Part shown: positions 1 to 7,395 of the stretch, one piece after another
How the letters are laid out: the number at the start of each line of letters is the position of its first letter
Numbering within the stretch: the first letter of the stretch is position 1
NCBI RefSeq assembly: GCF_000820185.1
Contig: NZ_CDCA01000024.1
Span: forward strand, 1-45,342
Direction: 5' to 3'
From: Aeromonas tecta
GTDB lineage: Bacteria; Pseudomonadota; Gammaproteobacteria; Enterobacterales; Aeromonadaceae
DNA: 45,342 bases
Notes under the pieces: model-generated
The model's database searches: none
What the model was told of the DNA's origin: nothing
What the model saw: the letters and a program-made list of their open reading frames with translations, nothing else
Position numbers and translations under genes: made by a program

Positions 1-89
1 ATTATCGACATCCGCTGTGTTGTGAATGTCACTTCAAATAAGGCCCTGCAAGTGTGAGGATTTAGCCATCATCCGTTTAGGAGCCTGCT

Positions 90-1616
90 ATGTCCCTCAC
101 CGCCACCTGTCAGCGCATAGTGCGCGACCCTCTGCTCTCACCATCCCAAAAGAGTCACGCCCTGGCGCTGGCCGCCGAGAATGCCCTGCCTTACCCCGAG
201 CTGCCCGCCAGCGTCGCCGATGCCATGGCAGAGGGAGTGTTGTGCGACATGTTTGAGGGGCACGCCCCCTACAAGCCGCGCTATGTGTTGCCGGATTACC
301 AACGATTCCTGAGCCAGGGCTCGGCCTGGCTGGAGCTGGCGCCGCCCACGGATTTCGATGAGGCCCTCGATGCCCTGCGCATCTTCTATCACCATGTGCC
401 CTCGGTGACCGGCATGCCGGTCTGGCTGGGGCGGCTGGATCAGTTGCTGCTGCCCTTTGTCGGGGCGCTGGACGATGAGACCCTCTATGGCAAGTTGCGG
501 CGCTTCTGGATCTACCTGGACAGGGTGCTGCCGGACGCCTTCATGCACGTCAACATAGGGCCGGACGACAACCGGGTCTGCCGCCTGATCCTGCGCATCG
601 ACGGTGAACTCAAGCAGGTGGCGCCAAACCTCAGCCTGTTCCACGACCCTTCCCAGACTCCGGACTCTCTGCTGATGCAGGCGGTACAAAATATCGCAGA
701 GTGTGGAAAACCCCATATCGTCAACTATCCACTGCACAGAGACACCTTCGATACCCGTGGTTTTGGCATCGTCAGCTGCTATAACGCCCTGCCGCTCGGG
801 GGCGGAGCCAACACCCTGGTGCGTATCTCCCTCAAGGAAGTGGCCGCCCGGAGTGCCGGTATCGATGACTTCATGAATACCTGTCTGCCCCACTATTGCG
901 AGCAGGCCTCCCTGCTCATCGAGGCTCGTGCCCGCTTCCTGCATCAGGCGTCCGGCTTCTTCGACAGCTTCCTGGTGCAGGAAGGGCTGATCGAAGAGGA
1001 GCGCTTCGTGCCCATGTTCGGCATCTATGGCATGGCGGAGGCGGTCAATATCTTGATGGACAAGGAAAATCTGCCTGAGCGTTACGGTCGTGACGAGGAG
1101 GCAAATAGGCTCGGCTATCGCATCTCGGCAGAGCTTTCTGACTATGTGACCAACAGACCTCAACCCCATGCCTGGGGCGGGCGAGCCCTGCTCCATGCCC
1201 AAGGCGGGCTCAGTGTGGATCGGGGGGTGACACCCGGGGTGAGGATACCCTATGGCGAGGAGCCGGATCCCGCCAGCCATGTGCTGGCGCTGGCGCCGCA
1301 CCACGGCTTCTATGGCTCCGGCATCAGCGAGATCCTGACCCTGGATCCCACCATACGCCAAAACCCCCAGGCCCTGCTGCAGCTGTGCAAGGGGGCCTTC
1401 GCCATCGGCATGCGCGAATTCAGCGCCAATGTGGCGGACAGCGATCTGGTGCGGGTGACCGGCTACATGATCCGCAAGAGCGACGTGGCTCGCTTCGCGG
1501 CCGAAGGCTCGCGCCTGCAGACCACCTGCCTCGGCGCCGAGGCGAGCGAGCTGACCGGTATTCGCCAGCGGGCGCCACGGGTGGTGGGGCTTGAGGCCTG
1601 CCTGGGTGAGCGGTGA
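90..1616 (+). CDS. yjjI: YjjI-family glycyl radical enzyme
   Basis: A 508-residue protein of the YjjI (DUF3029) glycyl radical enzyme family; E. coli YjjI is about the same length. The C-terminal RVTGYMI motif at about residues 455-461 matches the glycyl radical loop, with Gly458 the expected radical site. The ATG is preceded by TAGGAG at good spacing. The gene overlaps or abuts the gene for its own radical-SAM activase, the usual pairing for this family. Glycyl radical enzymes work anaerobically and are cut at the glycine by oxygen. The substrate of YjjI is not established to my knowledge, so no reaction is assigned. Family assignment is secure; role in metabolism is unknown. Confidence 0.93.
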   Translation: MSLTATCQRIVRDPLLSPSQKSHALALAAENALPYPELPASVADAMAEGVLCDMFEGHAPYKPRYVLPDYQRFLSQGSAWLELAPPTDFDEALDALRIFYHHVPSVTGMPVWLGRLDQLLLPFVGALDDETLYGKLRRFWIYLDRVLPDAFMHVNIGPDDNRVCRLILRIDGELKQVAPNLSLFHDPSQTPDSLLMQAVQNIAECGKPHIVNYPLHRDTFDTRGFGIVSCYNALPLGGGANTLVRISLKEVAARSAGIDDFMNTCLPHYCEQASLLIEARARFLHQASGFFDSFLVQEGLIEEERFVPMFGIYGMAEAVNILMDKENLPERYGRDEEANRLGYRISAELSDYVTNRPQPHAWGGRALLHAQGGLSVDRGVTPGVRIPYGEEPDPASHVLALAPHHGFYGSGISEILTLDPTIRQNPQALLQLCKGAFAIGMREFSANVADSDLVRVTGYMIRKSDVARFAAEGSRLQTTCLGAEASELTGIRQRAPRVVGLEACLGER

Positions 1617-2499
1617 CCTGAGCCGACTGCTGGCGAGGACCGCCATCGTCAGCAGAATATTGCCCTTCTCCTGCGTGGATGGGCCGGGCAATCGTCTGGT
1701 TATTTTCCTGCAGGGCTGCAACTTTCGCTGCCCGGGTTGCCACAACCCACACACCATAGGCTTGTGCGATCACTGCGGCGACTGCGTGGCCGATTGTCCA
1801 AGCGGCGCCCTGACGATGGCGGAGGGGCGGGTGAGCTGGCAGGCGGCGCTCTGTACCCATTGCGATCGCTGCACCGACGGTTGCCCACGCCAAGCCAGCC
1901 CCAAGACTCAAGTAATGTCGGTGGCCGAGGTGTTGGCAGAGCTGCGCCGCTATGGCCCGTTGCTGAGCGGCGTCACCGTCTCCGGCGGCGAGGCCAGCAC
2001 CCAGTTGCCCTTCGTGGTCGCGCTGTTCACCACCATCAAGAGCGATCCCGCATTGACCCGCTTGAGCTGCCTGCTGGACAGCAACGGCTCCCTGGCGCCA
2101 ACGGGCTGGCAACGGCTGCTGCCGGTGCTGGACGGCGCCATGCTCGATCTCAAGGGGTGGCGGGATGAGGTACACCGCGCGCTGACCGGTTATGATCGCG
2201 AGCGGGTGCTGGCCTCCCTGCAGCTGCTGGCGAGGTGCGGCAAGCTGACCGAGTTGCGCCTGCTGCAGGTGCCGGGCAGGACGGACTTCATTGATGCGCA
2301 GGGGAGGCTGGACGCCGGCCTCTGCGCCTTCTTGCGAAGTCTGGGCCCCGTGCCCATTCGCCTCAACGGCTTTCGCCAGCACGGGGTACGCGGCGCGGCG
2401 CTGGACTGGCAGGAGGCGACCCGCGCCGAGCTGGAGCAGCTCGCCAATGCCCTGCAGATGCAGGGCTTTGACGCTGTGTCACTGCCAGCTATCTATTGA
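1606..2499 (+). CDS. yjjW: YjjW-family glycyl radical enzyme activase (radical SAM)
   Basis: Radical S-adenosylmethionine activase that would install the glycyl radical on YjjI. The radical-SAM cluster motif is visible as GCNFRCPGCHNP (CX3CX2C), followed by a ferredoxin-like insert with two further cysteine groups, CDHCGDCVADCP and CTHCDRCTDGCP, expected to hold two extra 4Fe-4S clusters. The TVSGGEAS motif fits the SAM-binding region. I chose GTG at 1606 because the N-terminus then lines up with E. coli YjjW; an in-frame TTG at 1591 is possible. The start lies inside the end of yjjI, so the two genes are probably translationally coupled. Length of about 297 residues suits the family. Confidence 0.93.
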   Translation: MSGDLSRLLARTAIVSRILPFSCVDGPGNRLVIFLQGCNFRCPGCHNPHTIGLCDHCGDCVADCPSGALTMAEGRVSWQAALCTHCDRCTDGCPRQASPKTQVMSVAEVLAELRRYGPLLSGVTVSGGEASTQLPFVVALFTTIKSDPALTRLSCLLDSNGSLAPTGWQRLLPVLDGAMLDLKGWRDEVHRALTGYDRERVLASLQLLARCGKLTELRLLQVPGRTDFIDAQGRLDAGLCAFLRSLGPVPIRLNGFRQHGVRGAALDWQEATRAELEQLANALQMQGFDAVSLPAIY

Positions 2500-2566
2500 A
2501 TTGTGACGCCGTCCCGATTTTTTTCGCCCTGAGACTCGATATGACGTAGCTGTGATGGCCGTCTAT

Positions 2567-2594
2567 TTGAGCCATGGGAGGGGGCGGCTAGAAT
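2567..2594 (+). promoter_or_regulatory. Putative sigma-70 promoter for the DUF1820 gene
   Basis: TTGAGC at 2567-2572 and TAGAAT at 2589-2594 are separated by 16 bp and lie about 25 bp before the ATG of the next gene. This is a match by eye only; the -10 box is convincing and the -35 box is fair. Confidence 0.4.
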
Positions 2595-2618
2595 GGGAAA
2601 ACCGTCCACCATCAACAG

Positions 2619-2948
2619 ATGCCCATGAGTGAAGCCAACGCCTTATATCGAGTGCAGTTCATTTGTCACAGCGAGCGTTACGAGGTCTACGTCAGAGAGG
2701 TGAATCAAGGCCAGCTGTTCGGCTTCATCGAGATAGCCAACTTCGTCTGGGACAACCACACCGCGCTTATCGTCGATCCCGGTCACGAGAAGCTCAAGAG
2801 CGAGTTTGCCGACGTCAACCGCACCCTGATCCCCATGCATCAGGTGCTGCGCATCGATCAGGTGCGCAAGCAGGGGGCGGCCCGCATCACCGAACTCGGC
2901 AACAACGTCGCCACCTTCCCCGGCCCCATCTATACCAAGAAGCCCTGA
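2619..2948 (+). CDS. DUF1820 family protein
   Basis: A 109-residue protein resembling the conserved proteobacterial DUF1820 family of unknown function. It has no signal peptide or membrane segment and is probably cytosolic. Recognisable features are the N-terminal YRVQFICHSERYEVYVREV and a C-terminal segment ending in PGPIYTKKP. Two ATG codons (2619 and 2625) could both start it, and no strong ribosome binding site separates them. It appears to be a single-gene unit, with a -10-like TAGAAT upstream, and it converges on the LysR gene with only 13 bp between stops. A CTGAGC/GCTCAG inverted repeat at 2945-2965 overlaps both gene ends and may act as a weak shared terminator. Confidence 0.85.
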   Translation: MPMSEANALYRVQFICHSERYEVYVREVNQGQLFGFIEIANFVWDNHTALIVDPGHEKLKSEFADVNRTLIPMHQVLRIDQVRKQGAARITELGNNVATFPGPIYTKKP

Positions 2949-2961
2949 GCCCGCCCAAGGC

Positions 2962-3891
2962 TCAGCCCTGCTTTATAGCTCGTCCCAGCTGCAGGATCCG
3001 CTGGCGGAACCAGCGCAGTGCGGGCTCTTCCCCCGTTGGGCCATACCACACCAGGCTGTGGGTCACGGCGCCATAGTCGAAGGGGACCTCGAGGCGCACT
3101 AGCCCCGGTAGGTCGGACTGCGTCGCCCAGCCCTCGATGGCGGTGAGGATGAGATCGCTTTGGCGCAGCAAGGCTGCCGCGCTGCCAAAGTCCGGCAGGG
3201 TGGCACCTATCTGGCGGCGCACCTGCAACTGGGCAAGGCTCTGCTCGAAGAAGGGGTTCGCCAGTTCTTGATCGCGAATGGCGATGTGGCGCCAGCTCAG
3301 GTAAGCATCCAGATCCCAGGCTCGGCTGAGCGCCGGATGATCCGCCCGCAGCAAACAGACCAGCCTGTCTTCGCACAGGGTTTCCCACACCAGACCTGAG
3401 TGGCGGGGCAGGGGCTGACTCTGATCGTGGGGTAGGATCACGAAGTCGAGTTTGCCCGCCGCCAGCGCCGCCAGCCCCCGCTCATCCTTGTTCCAGATGG
3501 TGGGGGAGAGCCCAGGTACCTCCCGCATCAACTGACCCAATATGGGGCCCATCGGCCAACTCATGCCGCTCTCTCGCACTGCTATGTTCAGCTGTCCCTG
3601 CCAGTGGGCGGGGTCGAAGCCACTTTGACTGGTGAGGCCGTTCAGCTCGCTCAGTAGCCGGTGCAGGCTGGGCCCGAGTCGCTCGGCAAATGGCGTGAGC
3701 AGCAACTGGTTGCCCTGGCGATAGAGCAGCTGATCCCCGAGCAGCTCCCGCAGCTGATTGAGGGTCTTGCTGACGGAAGAGGGTGTGGTGCAGAGACGCT
3801 CGGCGCTGCGGGTGACGCTGCGGCTATCCAGCAGCAGGTGCAGGGTGACCAGATGGCGTCCGCCCAGGCGAGAGAGGGCAATCAGATCCAT
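2962..3891 (-). CDS. LysR-family transcriptional regulator
   Basis: A 309-residue LysR-type regulator. The N-terminal winged helix-turn-helix is clear: residues about 8-65 include HLVTLHLLLDSRSVTRSAE and SSVSKTLNQLRELLGDQLL, followed by a linker helix and a periplasmic-binding-like effector domain to the C-terminus. I start it at ATG 3891 (MDLIALSRLGG), which places the helix-turn-helix at the normal position; the longer open frame extends into the tyrB terminator. The usual divergent target gene of a LysR regulator is not obvious, because its upstream neighbour tyrB lies on the same strand and is cut off by a terminator. The effector cannot be predicted from sequence. Confidence 0.88.
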   Translation of the reverse strand: MDLIALSRLGGRHLVTLHLLLDSRSVTRSAERLCTTPSSVSKTLNQLRELLGDQLLYRQGNQLLLTPFAERLGPSLHRLLSELNGLTSQSGFDPAHWQGQLNIAVRESGMSWPMGPILGQLMREVPGLSPTIWNKDERGLAALAAGKLDFVILPHDQSQPLPRHSGLVWETLCEDRLVCLLRADHPALSRAWDLDAYLSWRHIAIRDQELANPFFEQSLAQLQVRRQIGATLPDFGSAAALLRQSDLILTAIEGWATQSDLPGLVRLEVPFDYGAVTHSLVWYGPTGEEPALRWFRQRILQLGRAIKQG

Positions 3892-3991
3892 AGCGGCTCC
3901 CGGGATGGCATGAGCATGACCAGATGGTGTGCTCTCTGGCGAGAGAGGGAGGTCAGTTCCATAGAAGCTCCAGATAAGACGGAGAAGGGGA

Positions 3992-4019
3992 AACAAAAAG
4001 CCCCGCCGAGGCGGGGCTT
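3992..4019 (-). terminator. Rho-independent terminator of tyrB
   Basis: On the minus strand, AAGCCCCGC pairs with GCGGGGCTT around a 4-base loop (3998-4019), followed by a T-rich tract (complement of 3992-3997). It lies 5 bp past the tyrB stop and separates it from the LysR gene. Confidence 0.9.
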
Positions 4020-4024
4020 GGGGC

Positions 4025-5221
4025 TTAGCCCTTGAGTACGGCAGCCATGGCGTCGGCCACGTAGTCGACGTTGCGGCTGTTGAGGCCCGCCACGCACATG
4101 CGACCGGAGCGCACCAGGTAGACGGCAAACTCTTCCCGCAGGCGATCGACCTGCTCCGGGGTGAAGCCGGTGTAGCTGAACATGCCGCGCTGGCTGATGA
4201 AGTAGCCAAAATCACGGCCAGGCACCTTGGCGCTCAGCACCTCGAACAGCTTCTGGCGCATGGCCTTGATGCGCACGCGCATCTCGTTCACTTCGCTCAC
4301 CCAGAGGGCGTGCAGGCTGGCGTCGTTCATCACCGCTGCGGTGATCTGACCGCCGTGAGTGGGGGGGCTGGAGTAGTTGCGACGCACGGTCGCCTTCATC
4401 TGACCCAGCACCCGGCCCGCCTCTTCTGCATCCTGGCAGATGACCGACAGGCCGCCGCAGCGCTCGCCGTAGAAGGAGAGGTTCTTGGAGAAGGAGTTGC
4501 TGACGAAGAAGCTGACCCCCGCATCGACCATGGCGCGGATGGCGTAGGCATCCTCTTCCAGGCCATCACCGAAGCCCTGATAGGCGATGTCCATGAAGGG
4601 GATGAGGTTCTTTTCGACCACGAGGGTGATGACCTGATCCCACTGGGCGCGGGAGAGATCCACCCCGGTCGGGTTGTGGCAGCAGGGGTGCAGCAGCACG
4701 ATGCTCTTGGCCGGCAGGGCACCGATGCAGGCGATCATGGCATCGAACTGGACGCCGCCGGTGGCCGCGTCGTAGTAGGGGTAGTCGTGCACCTTGATGC
4801 CGGCGCCCTCGAACATGGCCTTGTGGTTGTCCCAGGTCGGATTGCTGACCCAAACCTCGGAGGTCGGGAAGTAGCGCTTGAGCAGATCGGCACCTATCTT
4901 CAATGCGCCCGAGCCGCCAATGGTCTGGATGGTGGCGATGCGACCGGCCTTGACTGCGGCATGCTCGGCCCCAAACAGCAGATGCTGCACGGCGGTGCGG
5001 TAGTTGGCAGCCCCTTCCATCGGCTGATAGGGGCGGGGCGCCGGGGCGGCGGCACGGGCGGCTTCGGCCTGCTGTACTGAGGCCAGCAGCGGAATGCGAC
5101 CCTGCTCATCGTAATAGAGGCCGATCCCCAGGTTCACCTTCTGTTCGCGGGTGTCTTTGTGGAAGGTCTCGACTAGCGTCAGTATGGGGTCGCCAGCGTA
5201 GGCATCGACGTGTTCAAACAT
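4025..5221 (-). CDS. tyrB: Aromatic amino acid aminotransferase TyrB
   Basis: A PLP-dependent class I aminotransferase of 398 residues that colinearly resembles E. coli TyrB (397 residues), which converts aromatic 2-oxo acids and oxaloacetate to tyrosine, phenylalanine or aspartate with glutamate as donor. Visible signatures are [12 protein letters not shown] at the N-terminus, the [13 protein letters not shown] segment, DIAYQGFG, the PLP-lysine motif [17 protein letters not shown] and the C-terminal [10 protein letters not shown]. AspC is the close alternative, but local wording ([20 protein letters not shown]) favours TyrB. AAGGA lies 7 bp before the ATG. No convincing TyrR box was found upstream by eye. 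Confidence 0.93.
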   Translation of the reverse strand: MFEHVDAYAGDPILTLVETFHKDTREQKVNLGIGLYYDEQGRIPLLASVQQAEAARAAAPAPRPYQPMEGAANYRTAVQHLLFGAEHAAVKAGRIATIQTIGGSGALKIGADLLKRYFPTSEVWVSNPTWDNHKAMFEGAGIKVHDYPYYDAATGGVQFDAMIACIGALPAKSIVLLHPCCHNPTGVDLSRAQWDQVITLVVEKNLIPFMDIAYQGFGDGLEEDAYAIRAMVDAGVSFFVSNSFSKNLSFYGERCGGLSVICQDAEEAGRVLGQMKATVRRNYSSPPTHGGQITAAVMNDASLHALWVSEVNEMRVRIKAMRQKLFEVLSAKVPGRDFGYFISQRGMFSYTGFTPEQVDRLREEFAVYLVRSGRMCVAGLNSRNVDYVADAMAAVLKG

Positions 5222-5366
5222 GGGGGGTCCTTGCGAATTGGAATCCAGAGTATGGCGATCGGTGATCGGCAGCCATGATGGCGTAAAGCCTGTTAGGGCT
5301 CAAGTCTGAACCCACTGTATTTCCCCCTTTCCCCCGAACTGAGCCACATGATGTCGAATATGGCGC

Positions 5367-5393
5367 TGGCGAGCGTTGAGGTGACGTTCGCCA
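5367..5393 (-). other. Inverted repeat between the metal-sensor gene and tyrB
   Basis: TGGCGAGCGT (5367-5376) and ACGTTCGCCA (5384-5393) form a 10-bp stem with one mismatch in the gap after the regulator gene. There is no T tract, so it is a weak candidate for a terminator or attenuating hairpin. Confidence 0.3.
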
Positions 5394-5406
5394 ATCAGTT
5401 AGCCCC

Positions 5407-5682
5407 TTATTTTAGGTAGGAGCGCAGCACCCGCACCACCTGGTCCAGATCCTCCAGCCGCTCGGTCGGGGTCGCCTCGGCGGCGCCAAGATGTTCGCGC
5501 ATATGGCCCTCCAGCACCTCCAGCATCAGGCCGTTGACGGCGCCGCGAATGGCCGCGATCTGCTGCAAGATGGCGGCGCAGTCACTCTCCTGCTCCAGCG
5601 CGCTCTCCAGCGCCCCCGTCTGCCCTTTGATACGCCTGACCCTGGCCAGCAGCTTTTTCTTGTTGTGCACAGTGTGTGACAT
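5407..5682 (-). CDS. RcnR/DmeR-type metal-sensing repressor
   Basis: A 91-residue all-helical repressor of the CsoR/RcnR/FrmR family. Residues His3, Cys35, His60 and His64 coincide with the nickel/cobalt ligands of E. coli RcnR, and the segment AAILQQIAAIRGAVNGLM is nearly identical to RcnR and FrmR. FrmR-type formaldehyde sensors begin with Pro2 and lack His3, so the residue pattern here supports a Co/Ni sensor. It is divergent from dmeF and the shared 71-bp intergenic region contains a palindrome that would be its operator. In the known DmeR-DmeF pairs the repressor releases DNA on binding Co(II) or Ni(II); that is inferred here. Confidence 0.9.
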   Translation of the reverse strand: MSHTVHNKKKLLARVRRIKGQTGALESALEQESDCAAILQQIAAIRGAVNGLMLEVLEGHMREHLGAAEATPTERLEDLDQVVRVLRSYLK

Positions 5683-5705
5683 GCAGGATCCTCTCGATCG
5701 ATAAA

Positions 5706-5723
5706 ACTATACTGGGGTATAGT
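5706..5723. promoter_or_regulatory. Operator palindrome between metal sensor and dmeF
   Basis: ACTATACTGGGGTATAGT is a perfect 7-bp inverted repeat around a GGG-containing centre, the general form of RcnR/CsoR-family operators (A/T-rich arms around a G tract). TATAGT at 5718-5723 also looks like a -10 box reading toward dmeF, so bound repressor would block polymerase. Confidence 0.75.
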
Positions 5724-5753
5724 ATATTGCATCCCAGCTCTCAGGAGAAATTC

Positions 5754-6707
5754 ATGTCATCCGTCGCCTCTCACTGCCATCAACCCGTCGTACATCAAGG
5801 CAACCCTCTGGCCGAACAGAAGACCCGCTGGGCCGTGCTGCTGACCCTCGTCATGATGGTGGCGGAGATCGGCGGCGGCTGGATCTTCAACTCCATGGCG
5901 CTGCTGGCCGACGGTTGGCACATGAGCTCCCACGCCCTGGCGCTCGGCCTCTCGGTGCTGGCCTACCGCGCCGCCCGCCACTATGCGCGGGACTACAGGT
6001 TCAGCTTCGGCACCTGGAAGATAGAGGTGCTTGGCGGCTTCACCAGCGCCCTGCTGCTGGTGGGGGTGGCCGGGTTGATGCTGTTCGAATCGGTGGCCCG
6101 GCTGCTGGATCCCAGCCCGATCCATTATCAGCAGGCCATCGGCATCGCCCTACTTGGCCTCCTGGTCAACCTGACCTGTGCCTGGCTGCTCAAGGACGAT
6201 CATGACCATCATCACGGTCACGACCACAGTCATCATGGGCATGACCATGGGCATGCTCACCATGAGCACGCCGATCAGCATGGCCATCAGGACTTGAACC
6301 TGCGGGCCGCCTATATCCACGTACTGGCGGATGCGGCGACTTCGGTACTGGCCATCTTCGCGCTGGTGGGGGGCATGTTGTGGGGGGCCGACTGGCTGGA
6401 TCCCCTGATGGGCATAGCGGGCGCCGTGCTGGTCGCGGTATGGGCCAAGGGTCTGTTGCGAGACACTGGGCTGGTGCTGCTGGATGCCGAGATGGACGCC
6501 CCCGTGGTGGAGGAGATCCGGGAGGTGATTGCCGAGCTGCAGGGTGCCGAGATCCGTGACCTGCACGTCTGGCGGGTCGGGCAGGGGCAATACGCCGGTG
6601 TGTTGTCGCTGAAGATGGCTGAGCCAGTGCCGGCCAGCGAGATCCGCGAGCGGCTCGCCATCCACGAGGAGCTGGTGCACCTGACCATCGAGATTGCCAG
6701 GAGTTGA
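5754..6707 (+). CDS. dmeF: CDF-family Co(II)/Ni(II) efflux transporter DmeF
   Basis: A 317-residue cation diffusion facilitator with about six membrane segments. A long histidine-rich cytoplasmic loop lies between segments 4 and 5 (about residues 145-176, many HDH and HGH units), typical of DmeF and zinc CDF proteins. Metal-site residues are suggested by ADGWHMSSH in segment 2 and HVLADAATS in segment 5 (HxxxD). I start at ATG 5754 after AGGAGA; the longer frame runs through the operator. Proton-driven export of cobalt and nickel from cytosol to periplasm is inferred from family and from the paired RcnR/DmeR-type repressor. It ends 13 bp from the next, convergent gene. Confidence 0.9.
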   Translation: MSSVASHCHQPVVHQGNPLAEQKTRWAVLLTLVMMVAEIGGGWIFNSMALLADGWHMSSHALALGLSVLAYRAARHYARDYRFSFGTWKIEVLGGFTSALLLVGVAGLMLFESVARLLDPSPIHYQQAIGIALLGLLVNLTCAWLLKDDHDHHHGHDHSHHGHDHGHAHHEHADQHGHQDLNLRAAYIHVLADAATSVLAIFALVGGMLWGADWLDPLMGIAGAVLVAVWAKGLLRDTGLVLLDAEMDAPVVEEIREVIAELQGAEIRDLHVWRVGQGQYAGVLSLKMAEPVPASEIRERLAIHEELVHLTIEIARS

Positions 6708-6720
6708 GACTGCGAGCGCC

Positions 6721-7134
6721 TCAGTGGGGCTGACGCTCGTCCCCCTCGTGGGACTTGTCATGCCAGATGGAGCCTATCAGCAGCTTGAGCAGCAGACCGG
6801 GCGGGTTGTCCAACAGGCGGCCGGATTCGAGCTGCAGATGGCCGTCCGAGCGAAAGCCCAGGCTGGCGTGCACCTTTCCCTCCTCATCGACTATCTGGAT
6901 TAGTCCGTTCAGGGTTCCCCGCTCGCCGGGCTGGCAGCGCAGACGCAGCTCACGGGATTCTCCCAGCAGGGTAAAGGCACGGGATTGGGGAGGGGTCTCT
7001 TCGTAATCGGGCCAGTTGAAGAAGCTGTACTGCTCGGCGAGCCCGCCGGCCTGTTGGCAAAACTGGTCAAACAGCTGGCTGATGGCCAGGTACTCCCCAT
7101 CCAGTCGTTTCGCCTGTTCATTGATGCGCGTCAT
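6721..7134 (-). CDS. Conserved hypothetical protein, 137 residues
   Basis: A 137-residue soluble, acidic protein that I do not recognise. It has no signal peptide or membrane helix. The N-terminal 35 residues look helical (INEQAKRLDGEYLAISQLF), and the rest looks like a mainly beta domain with a glycine-rich turn (SLGFRSDGHLQLESG) and a C-terminal leucine-rich helix. AGAGGG at suitable spacing before ATG 7134 supports expression. It stands alone, convergent with dmeF and divergent from pulA; the 261 bp between it and pulA must hold both promoters, but I could not pick out a clear MalT or CRP site there. Confidence 0.75.
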   Translation of the reverse strand: MTRINEQAKRLDGEYLAISQLFDQFCQQAGGLAEQYSFFNWPDYEETPPQSRAFTLLGESRELRLRCQPGERGTLNGLIQIVDEEGKVHASLGFRSDGHLQLESGRLLDNPPGLLLKLLIGSIWHDKSHEGDERQPH

Positions 7135-7395
7135 CGGTTAACCCTCTCTATCCATTTGATCGGAATTGGTTTTTTTCTGCTGCGATCTCGTTGCTCTGGT
7201 GATGCTGCATATTTTGGCTCTGGTCTGTGAGCTTGCTCCAATTTTCGTTATGAAAACGTTATCTTGTTGAAAGAGATTGGTTTTTTTTGTCGCGTTGCTC
7301 ACATTTACAACAATCCTCGCTGATTAATATGGCATCGCTCGGCTACGGCCGGGTACTCGTCTATCGAGACTAACTACAGCGGGAATTATAAAAAA

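Noticed and set aside
1..89. Possible FNR or CRP site before yjjI
   Set aside because: TTGTGAATGTCAC looks palindromic, but the spacing fits neither consensus.
138..1757. Minus-strand frame of 539 codons over yjjI
   Set aside because: Antisense to a clearly recognised gene, with no ribosome site and no family resemblance.
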